From a virus, in IMG/VR virus record IMGVR_UViG_3300033146_001994, positions 1 to 64,000 of that record: a stretch of DNA of 64,000 nt. One strand, 5' to 3'. A program made the position numbers and the translations under genes. The notes beneath the pieces were generated by a model that saw only the letters and a list, made by a program, of their open reading frames with translations, ran no database searches and was not told the DNA's origin. The number at the start of each line of letters is the position of its first letter. Position 1 is the stretch's first letter. Below, piece after piece: positions 52,739 through 63,800 of the stretch.

Positions 52739-54838
52739 ATGCCTTATAATAATAGATATAATAATTCGTATTCACAACAACCCTTACCTATACAGCAATC
52801 TGCTGATAAAGGTGTGCCTATTATATTGGGGTACAAGCCATCAATTGACCCTAAAGTACTACAAAGCAGTCTTGCAAGAGCAGATGCTAAATGGAATAGC
52901 GCTAAAAATTTACCTGCTACACTAATTACAGAATTGAACAAACATAAAATGTATGCTGCTGATAGAGAGCGTGTGGCTGAAAGTATAAACAAAGGTACAG
53001 ACGATATTGTAGAATTAGTTAAAAATGAATATAATGGTGATTGGAGTAAAGCTTATGATGATATTAAAAACAAAGTGAATACTTTACAGTCAGGAATCAC
53101 ATTAGGTTCTAATAATTATGCAGAGTATAAACCTTATGAAATGATGTTGGCTAAAGAAAGAGCACAGGGTAATAAAATTTATGATGCTAGCGGTATAGGA
53201 GATATCAGAACTAAAGGAACCTTGAGTTTTGATAATAATAGATTAAATACTAGAAAAGATATAGGAACAGAATTTTCAATTTACAATGATTCTAAAATTT
53301 TAGATAATATACATAGAAACATATCAACACCTCTTTCTAATACAGTTTCTTCAATATTATTAAAAAAGTACAACAAAAACGATATTTTAGGAATGTTACA
53401 AAGCGGTACTATTAAAGGTAAAAGTGCCGATGAAGTACGTAGTTATTACAAAAGACTTGCAAATTCTAATCCACAAGTAATTATAGACCAAATGATGTCC
53501 ACAGATGGTTGGAATGCTAAGATGAATAATGAATTGGGAGCTGGTTGGGAAACTGATGCCACTAGAATTGCAAGAGCACAAGACCTATTTGTAAACAATA
53601 TTGCATCACAGGTAACAAAACAAGTACAGCTTAATTATAGTAGAGACCCTAGTTTTACAAAAACTGTACCGCCATCTTCATCACAGCATGGATTATATGG
53701 AGATTCTACAACTGTAATAGCTAATACAGATGTAGCCCATTTTACTCCTGATGCTAAAAAAGATATAGATATATCTAAAGTTAGTAGTAAAACAGCAACA
53801 AGTCCAAGTGCAACGCCCTTACAAAAATATGCATTTCAACATAAGAAATTTGTTTATAGTGCTGCTAGAAAGAAAAGACAGGATGTAATAGATAAATTAG
53901 GTATTAAAGATGAAATAAAAGCACAACTTAACACATACTTAAAATTAGCGGATAAAGGCATACTGCACTCCACTGCAAATATTTCAAATTTTAGTACTGC
54001 TTCCACTCCTGACCCAATATCTAATAATAATATAGATGGTAAATTAAGTGAAGCAGATATACAAATGCTCAAGAATGTAGGAATTAAAACTGTAGGGGAT
54101 TTTGACAACTTGTATAATCTACATAAGAAAGTAGGAACTGCATTAGGATACCGTATGATACCTCCAACCATCAATGATTTAGCCAATGATGAATTTCAAA
54201 ACATGGATTTGCCTGTATCACATATCTCAATAACAAATATAAGTGGCAATGATGCAAAGACAAATATGTTTAGGTATTTACCTACTCTAAGTGAAATTAT
54301 TAATAAAGAACGACCAGTTAATATGGCAAATGCTACTGAAACTACTGCATGGGGGGATGATGGAGCTATAATTACTCTTAACGCTCACAAGGATGCTAAT
54401 TCATTTAAAGATTATATAATACCTATTAGAAGCTTGACAGAGGATGCTGCTAAAACACTATCTGCAAAATCAAAAAACCCTATGTATTGGATAGATAATA
54501 AGTATGGAGCAAAATTAACAAAAATAAAAACTACTTCTACAGGCAATACCCCTGATGAATTATATAATAATGCAATGCCCGCAGAAGAATTATTAGGGTT
54601 TAGCAATGTTAAAGGTAAAGTAATATATGATGCTAGTAGAAAGGAATATGCAATACTTATAAAAGATGCTGAAAATAAAATTAGTAAGATTCCTTCATTA
54701 TCAAGGTTACAAGTTATAGATACTTTATTAAGTCTAAACAAAGTTGATAATGCTAGTGCAAAAATAAACCTAAATATAATTAAAGAATTTCAATCTAACT
54801 CTTCTGAAATAAAAGAGCGTAAAAAAGATGTATACTAA
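52739..54838 (+). CDS. Internal virion (cargo) protein (699 aa)
   Basis: A 699-residue, mainly helical, Lys/Asn-rich protein. The N-terminus is Tyr/Asn/Gln-rich, then helical repeats (NLPATLITELNKHK, RVAESINKGTDDIVELV), then mixed parts. No catalytic motif seen. Lies between the first cargo gene and the giant gene, with 16- and 15-base gaps. Likely an ejected protein helping genome entry, based on order and composition. Confidence 0.55.
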   Translation: MPYNNRYNNSYSQQPLPIQQSADKGVPIILGYKPSIDPKVLQSSLARADAKWNSAKNLPATLITELNKHKMYAADRERVAESINKGTDDIVELVKNEYNGDWSKAYDDIKNKVNTLQSGITLGSNNYAEYKPYEMMLAKERAQGNKIYDASGIGDIRTKGTLSFDNNRLNTRKDIGTEFSIYNDSKILDNIHRNISTPLSNTVSSILLKKYNKNDILGMLQSGTIKGKSADEVRSYYKRLANSNPQVIIDQMMSTDGWNAKMNNELGAGWETDATRIARAQDLFVNNIASQVTKQVQLNYSRDPSFTKTVPPSSSQHGLYGDSTTVIANTDVAHFTPDAKKDIDISKVSSKTATSPSATPLQKYAFQHKKFVYSAARKKRQDVIDKLGIKDEIKAQLNTYLKLADKGILHSTANISNFSTASTPDPISNNNIDGKLSEADIQMLKNVGIKTVGDFDNLYNLHKKVGTALGYRMIPPTINDLANDEFQNMDLPVSHISITNISGNDAKTNMFRYLPTLSEIINKERPVNMANATETTAWGDDGAIITLNAHKDANSFKDYIIPIRSLTEDAAKTLSAKSKNPMYWIDNKYGAKLTKIKTTSTGNTPDELYNNAMPAEELLGFSNVKGKVIYDASRKEYAILIKDAENKISKIPSLSRLQVIDTLLSLNKVDNASAKINLNIIKEFQSNSSEIKERKKDVY

Positions 54839-54853
54839 TAAAACACAAAAAAG

Positions 54854-57800
54854 ATGCTAAATCCTGAAATAAATAAAACAAATATTGAAAGTACTGAAAT
54901 TGATGGTAATAAAGTGACACCTATTATAAATAAAAATATAAAAGGTACATCTACATCTACAAGAATTAATACTGCTTTAGATGATATTCCAGTAGTTGAT
55001 ATGGAAACAATTAGTTCTAATTTGAAAAAAGCAGAGCTTACAAAAAATAAAGAGGATGAAATACCTCCTGAACAACAGGTTACTAATGCTCTAAGTGAGA
55101 TGGAGGAAATAGATATAAACAGTATACCTAAGTATAAAACTAATATAGACAGTAGATTTAAAGATACATTTGATACTAAAGAATTTAAAATAGGTTCAGA
55201 TGTATATGAGCTAATAGATGACTATGCTGACTATACTGACCAAGAAAATGGAGATTTTAGTTATTCTCAAATATTGAATAAGTATGGTAGTTTCTACGAA
55301 GCTGATGCACAAACACAGGGAGGATTTACTAAAGTAATGAAAGGTATTCCTAGAATTTTAACACGTGCTACACATGATGTTGTTGATATGGGATTACACA
55401 CAGCAGGATTTGCTAGATGGATATTTAAAGATGGATTAGATAAAAATAAATTTGTAGATGTAGTAGATAACTCATATACAAGAGCAGCAGATAATTTCTT
55501 TAAAGAATTAGATAATGCTGCATTAACTAAAATTTATAATAGGGCTGAATATAATACAGCTAATTTTGGAAGTTCTTTAATGTCAGCAGAATTTTGGGGT
55601 GAAGATGCTGCATCAGGAATAGGTTCATTCTTATCTTTCCTAGTTCCTGGAGCTGCTTTAAAAGTACTTAACATATCAAAAGGATTAGAACTATTAGGTA
55701 TGGGAGCTAAACTTGCAGGTAAAATGGAAGTTGGTATAGGTGCAGGTATTAATACTGTAATGGAATCTAGTGCAGAAGCAGCAGGGGTAGTTAATGATTT
55801 GAAAGCACAAGGTATTACAGATAGAAATGTTTTAAGTGTACAAGGATTAAAGTCATTTGCAGATAACGTACTTATCACAGCTGCTCCAAATATGATAATG
55901 CAAGGATTAATGTTTGGTAAAAGTTCGCCTAATAAATTTAAAACTGCAAACGGGTTATGGAAAAATCCTAAACAGATTATATCTGAAATGTCTGTAGGAA
56001 ATACTTTAAAAACAATTGGAGAACCTTTAATTTCAGAGGGTGCAGAAGAAATATTTCAATATGGCTCAGAACAAAATCGTTCAAATAAAGAAGATTTTGA
56101 AGAAAACTATTTTACTGGGATGTTAAATAGTATAAAGCGTACAGCAGTTGGACTAGGTGAAACTGAAGGACAAAAATCCCTATTTTTAGGTTCTTTACTA
56201 GGTGCTCTTGGAGGAGTACGTGGAGCTGTTAGAGATAAAAAAGCACGACTTAGTACTGCTGAGGGTTTAAGAAAGTCACTTACAGAAATTAATAATTCTT
56301 TTATTGGATTAGAAAATCTTTATAAAACTAAAGTAGAGTATGATGATGCTGGTAATCCTACAATAAAACTAGACTTAAAAGATGGATTGATTGTAGAGAA
56401 AGACCCTGAGAAAATATATAAAGAGTTACAACGTATTGGAGGATTATATGCAAGGTCTGTTGTAATAGAGGCATTACACATTAAAAATGCAGGTGAAGTA
56501 GATGCATCTGCCAAAATAGAGGAATTGCCTTTATCAATAGAACAAAAAGATTATATTAATTCTCTTTCTGAAAAAGCTGCAAAAGAAGCATATAGTGATG
56601 AAATGAATAATTCTATTTTAGAATGGATTATTCCACATTTAGCAGTTGAGGGAGGAGCAGAAGTAGCTAATAATAAATTAGATGAAGTTTTAAACAGTAG
56701 TAGTATTGTAGGAAAATATCTAAAAGAATCTAAATTAACAGACTTTTTTAAAGAGCAGATAAACTCACTGCAAGAAGAATATATAGATTTAGAAACACAT
56801 CCTGAGAAATTAAAAGTAACTGCTAAAACAGACAAGCATATAAAATATAAAAATGCTTTTATAGAGAGATTGAAGATAATGAAATTATCTGCACTTTTTA
56901 ATACTAATTTACTTGATGCTAAAATTAAAGATAAAGAAGCTGAAATTGAAAAGCTATTAAAAGCTTCTGAAGATTTAAGCAAATCTGCTGAATTTGCATA
57001 TGCTAAAAAGAGAGGCACTAGACGTAAAAAGTCAAATAATACGGCAAGAAATAGAGAATTAAAAGCTCAAATACAGCAAAAAAAAGAAGAGTTTAAAAAT
57101 CTAACAGATAATAATTTACAGGATAATAAAGACATACAGAAAGAAATTCAAGAACTAGAAAAAGAACAAAAGAAAGTTCAAGAACAAGAAACTCAAGAAC
57201 AGTTAGAGCAAGAAAAAACACAGAGTAAGGTACATCCTGAATATGCACTTGAGCATAAACGTCTTGCAAGTGAATTAAAAGCTCTATATGAAGAAAAAGA
57301 ATATTTTCAAAAACAATCAGCAGGATTAACAAATAAAAATTCTAGACAAGACTTGTTTGATAACTTTGTAGGAATTAAATATAAAAATAAATATAAACAG
57401 GCTAAGTATGAAGCTGAACAGAATTTAAAAAAAGAAAAACAGACTGCTGAAAGATATTCCATAATCACAGCAAATCAATATAATTCTAAACTAAGAAAAT
57501 TACAATTAGACCTTAATTCTGTCAATGTAAATAAGATAAGTGAGACATTAGATAAATATACTAAGGATATAAATGAAGATACTAAATTATCAGATGAGCA
57601 TAAAAAGACTTTATTAGACACAATCTCAAAATTTAAGAGTGTTTTGGATGAAGTCAATTCTACTAGAAATGTACAGGTAGAAGCTTTAAATATGATGTTA
57701 AATAACAACGTAGAGGGCTTACAACAATTATTAACAGATATATCAAACGATAAAAATTTATCTACAAAAGAATACACAATACTGAATATTTATGTAAATA

Positions 57801-60800
57801 AATTATTAGATGATTTAATGATATATGGTGCTGTAAGAGTTGCAGCTAAATCAATAGCAAGAAGTACAATAGATAAAAACGGTAAAAAAGTAACAGTTAT
57901 TACAGATGTAATAAATAATGATTTTGAAGAAGCTAATGAGAAAAATAAAAAGAAAATAGATTCTTACAATGCTACTGGCATTTTAGAAAAGGAGCCTACT
58001 AAAAAGTCTACTAAAGAGCCTACTAAGAAATCTGTCAGAAATGTTACTAAAGATACTGCTAAAAATGTTCTACTTGCAATTTTACAGCATGGTACAGAAC
58101 GTGAAAAAGTACTAGCTAAAAATCTTCTTAATGTATTAGATTTTAGTGCAATTAAATTTGAATATAGTAATGAATTGAATGCTCCTGGGAAGCATAATAA
58201 AGGAACAATAACAATAAATACTAAACTAAGTATTAATGCTACTACATTACATGAATATTTACATGCACTTCTTTATCAAAAAGACTCAACTGAGTATTTT
58301 AATACTATAAAGGCTATTTTTGAATCTACTCTTAAATCATTTGAAGAAAATGCTGATGAAGCTTCAAAAGAGATGTATAAAAGAATGACAGAAGCTTTTA
58401 ATAAAAACCATAATCTAAAAGACTTCCTTGACAGCTTAACTGATGAGGAAGTAGTACTTGCTGAGAAACTATATGGATTATTAAACGAAAGTGAATTTCA
58501 TTCTACTATTACAACTGATGAGGATTTTCAAAGATATTTAGATAGCTTAGGAATTAAAGTAGATGGTATTTCTGTAGTAAAAAGAACTTTAAAAACATTC
58601 TTTAAAGAAATTTTAAAAATATTTAACAGCTTTACAGGCAAGATTTTAAAAAAAGATGACCCTCTTTATCAAAGCTTAGTTGCATTAGCAAACTTGCAGA
58701 CAGTAGAAGATGTTTCTACCGTTGAAAATGAAAGTACTGAAAATGAAAGTACTAAAAATGCTACTGACGATATTACTGTAACAGAAGAACTTATTAAGAA
58801 TGAACCTATTAGTCCTGAAAATCCTATTGAGCCTAAAAATCCTATTGAACCTATTGAACCTAATGATAATAATTTTCCTGATGCACCAAATCCTATACCT
58901 GATTTAGAAGTATCTCAAGTAGATAATATAGAAAATGAAAATGAAAATACTAATGAACCTGATTTTAAACAGGATGATGTAGTAATTTATAAAGGAGAGG
59001 TTTATACTGTTGTAAGACTTACTAAAGCACGAGTTGTTATTGCAGATGTTAATAATAATACTAAAGCTGTACATCCAAAATCACTTACATTAGAATCTTC
59101 CAATACTGTTATAGACGAATTTGAAGATACTCAAAAAACTGTAAAAATAAATACAGAGAATGAGATAAAAGCAGAACAATATTCCGTCAAAGAAGTTGAA
59201 TCTATTGATAATGAAACTACCACAAATGAAGAATTCCAAACAAAGGCTAATGCTGTAGCGCATAAAACTATTGAGGATGTTGGCAATGCAGATGGTACAC
59301 ATAGCTCTAAAGAAGTAACTAATACAGGACGTAATCTAATTGATGCTCACTTACAAAAAGGAGATAAAGTTACACTTGTCGCTGTTGATGATGATAGTAT
59401 TGAAATGTATACTTTTGATGAAGCGGGTAATAGAAAAACTACTACTTGGGGAGAATTTAAAAAAACAGCCTCAAGTCAAGAAGATATTATAGATTACCAA
59501 CCTATAGGAATTTACTCCAATGGTAAATTAATTGGATATATACATACTTCTGATTGGGTTTTTAATAATGCAGAAACATTTGAAAATGGTGTAAAAGAGT
59601 CTGAAAAGTTACATAATATTAGAAAAGATATTTTAGTTAAAGAGGGGAATATAGAGGTAAAAGTAGAAAGTGTTACAGGTGGAGTACTGTCAATTGCAGA
59701 AGTAGCTAAAAATGGAATTTTTTATCCTGAGAAAGATACATTGGAAAATAGAATATCTGAGGATACTCCTATTATAATAATGCATGCTAATGGTTCCATT
59801 TCATCTACACATAATATAAATACTACTGAACTTCTTGAAAATAATACTAATCTTATTTATGGTCATCCATACATTGTAATTAAAGACTTAAACGGTTCAT
59901 TACGTGCTGTTGCAATTAGGCATAATACATTAGATAATTTACTTGCTTTAAATCCTACACATACCATTAAAGCACTAGTTGCAGCTGCAATATTCTCAAC
60001 TACAAAGGGCAATTTAGATTCAATAGAATTTGAACCTTTTAAAAATCTTGTAGCGAAAGGTATTGAATATGCTAAACAACTAAATATTGATATTACACCT
60101 GACAATGTAGCTAAATATTCTCTAACAGGTGAAAATGGGTCTACCTTATCTTTAGTAAATTATATCTCACAATTTCTTTATCAACAATCAGACGGGGAAT
60201 TTGAAAACGCTGTACAAGAACAATCAACTAAAAAGAATGGTAAACCTGCTTTTAAATTTAAGGTAGTTACCGTAAATAATATAAATACCTTACAGTTCAA
60301 TTTCATATCTGAATTTCTTACAGCTAATGGAGATGATGGAGTGAGATTTATAAATCTAATGAACTCTAAAGCAAACGTAATTTCAAACCAACGGAAAATA
60401 TTAAATATATTAAATGGGTCATTTACAGATGCACTAAGTGCACAAAGAACTAATCTTAATGCAGAAGCACTTAGAAACAATAGAACTATTAAGGTAGTAA
60501 ATGAATCCAATGGAGAAATAGAAACACTTGATTATAATACTTATGCTAGGAAAGCTACAACTACTATATTGGAAGCTTCTAAGGATAATGATGATAATTT
60601 ATATCATTTCATTCAACCTACAGTTAGATTGGATTTAAGTTCTATTAAGGATAATTCTAAGCGTACACAGCTTACAGAAGAGGAAATATCATCAATTACA
60701 CCTTCTGCTACCAACAACAATGTGGTAGAAGCTGATACAGGTGAGGGGCTTGATGATGAATTTGCATTTACACATAGAGACTTAAAGGAATTAAAAGAAT

Positions 60801-63800
60801 CAACTGAAAATTTACTAGTACATGGTACTACACTTAAGTTGCAAACTAGAATTTTAAATGTCCTGAATACAGAAGTATATAATTATATATTGAAAGAGGG
60901 CAATATTTCTAATGGGTATAAGCTTAGTGGAGCTAAAATAGAAGCTTTTTTAGATTCTAAGATAGAAGAATTAAAACATAATGTAGAATTAACTAAAACT
61001 GAGCCTAATAAAAAAGCTAATAGGATAGGGAGATATTCTAAAACACAGTATAAAAGCTTAGATAAAATATTAAATTCCTCTGATACTATCAAATATAATA
61101 TAAAAAGAGCCTTAAATACTACTTTAGGTATTACACACAGTGAGGAACTTGAAGATTTAATTAATGATTCAAGAGGTAAACAACAAAATTGGGATATGGA
61201 TTCTTTTCAAATTAATCCTAATATTGGAATATCAGCAGAAGTAAAAATCTTTTTAAGTACCCTCACTACTGGGAAATTCTTAGGGTTTAATATGTCAAGA
61301 AGTATGAATGATTCATTTAAAATACTTAGGAATGTATTAAAAGATTTACCTCCAAACAAAAAGGTAATGTTAAATGAACTAGCTAAATTTACAAAGGCTT
61401 ATCCTGAGTTTAAAATACTAATTGAAAAATTAAATGATGCTTCTAATCAACAAATTTCAAATAAATTTGTATCTCAAATGTGCGGACATGTTGCTAGTGG
61501 AGTATTTATATTTGAAAATACTGCGTATAGTAAGGATTCAAAGAAAACAGAAACTGTTGTAACAGTAGAAAAATCAGACGCAAATGATATAACAAAAGTA
61601 ATCTTAAATAAGTGGGCAAAAAACTTATTTGATTCTAAGTATGTAAAATTAGAAAATGGAGAACATTACTTTACAGATAAAAAAGGAATAATAAAAGAAC
61701 TTGAAAGTATAAAAGTTGTAAATATAGCAACACTTAAACCCGTACTAGATGCTTTAGGTATAAAACTATCTGATGAACTTTACAATGAAATTGAAACAGG
61801 TAAGTATTTTTATAAAGGTAAAAAAGTTACACTTACTGTAGTACGTAATTTAGTAAAACTTACACTAACTTCTAGTAAAGATACTGCAAGTACTGCTGCA
61901 AGGAATGTCAGTCTAGAGACCTCAAATATATTTGGTCAGACTTTCCTAAAAGCTTTAGCAAAAGAGGATTCTAAATATAATGCTACTGAGACAGCAAATG
62001 CTCACATGGAGGGTACTAAAAAAGTATATTCTTATGGATTAAATTATAGGCTAAAACAATTAGAAGCAAAACTGTTAGGCAAATTTGATAATTTCAGTTC
62101 TTATGCAAAGGGCACATTTACTTCTATATTTTCAAGAAATTCCGCATGGCTAAAGAATGCTTACTATATAGATAAGGATGGTAATATCAAGCCTAGAGAA
62201 AATAGCTCATTTTTAGCTAACTTTGCTATTGGAACAGTTTCTTTACAAGCACATAAGAAAGCAAAAGCAAAAAACAAAGACAATGCAGATTTTAGAGCTA
62301 TTGAAAGAAAAGAAAAAGAGATAACTGCATTAGGATTTATGCATGCTAGTAGAACAGATAATTCAGGAAATAATGATAGAATTATTTCTTTGTTGTACTT
62401 AACACCATCTAATAAAAAGAAATCACCAATTGTCACTGTACCTGCATTTAAAGCTAATTTTAAACCTTTCAGTGCAGAAAACGATAACTATGAGTATACA
62501 GAAGAAACTATACAGAGAATGTTTGAACAACTGGTTGCTCCTGAACTTGATAGAATACGTTCTTTTGAACAACTGGAAGCTGTAAATAAATTAGACATAG
62601 CTACTAATTATAAGAATGGCTATAAGGCTTTTTACACAATACCTGCTTTAAACGCTTTATACATTAATGAAGATGGAAGTTTAAGAGCTGATTATAATTC
62701 AGATAATGTGAGAAGAAGAGCTAAAAAGTTAATGTTGAGTACATTAAGCAAATTAACTTCCGAAACAACAGACTATTGGGTAAAAGAGGGAATTGGTGTA
62801 ACTACTGACAGATTTAATAGCCCACATATAAATAGTAAATTTCTAAGCAGTGAGCATGTTACTTTAGATAAAAGGACACCTAGAAAATTATTAGTCTCAA
62901 TCGCATTAGATTTTAACTTACAATATTTAATAGGCAATGCCAATATGGCAATGACCCTTGCTGGAGATATTGCATCCTTTTATAAAGGAAAAGTTCCAAT
63001 TCAAAACCTTTCTGCTGAGGATAAAAATGCAGCTATACAGGTAGCATTTGAAAATTTAGGTAAGCGTCTAGCTAAAGATATTGCTCCTGGAACAGAATAT
63101 ACAGATAATACAGAAGATGGCTCAGAATCAAATATAACATATGCTGTAGCGGCTGATTTAAGATTAGATTCTAATGCCTTAGAAGAAATAAAAAAAGTAT
63201 CTAATGAAAATAACTTTAAAGGAATAACTGCAACAGATGCACAAGAATTTGTAACATTTACACATAGATTAAGTTTACTTGCTAGGGATGGTAGTATATC
63301 AGAAATACTGGCTGATAAAATTATAAATATTGTAAAAAGTGAAATAAAAAAAGGAAATCACTTTTACATGGATAATGTTAGAGCAATTTTGTCACCTAAA
63401 GAACTTAAAGAGTTCAATACAATAATATTTAAACCTACTAAATTGGAGTATACTGGAAATACTTTTAATAAAGTGGATGCAGATACAAATATTAAACAAG
63501 AACTATATGTTAAATCTTCTGATATTGTATTACAACAGGAAGAGCTTTATGGAAAACAATTAGATAAGGTTAGAATTGCAATGGAAAAAGCAGAGGTTGA
63601 CAGACTGCCTTTTAGTACTGCTGCAAAAATTTCAGGACAGTCAAATGAGAAACATGTAAAGCTGTTTAATGAAACTGGTGATGTATTAGATGTTGAAACT
63701 ATTACAGAAAATTTAAATAATGGAAAATTTGTAGTTTCACTTAGAGGACTAAAAGAACAGCAAAAATTACCCTCTCACGGAGAAAACTCACACATAAATA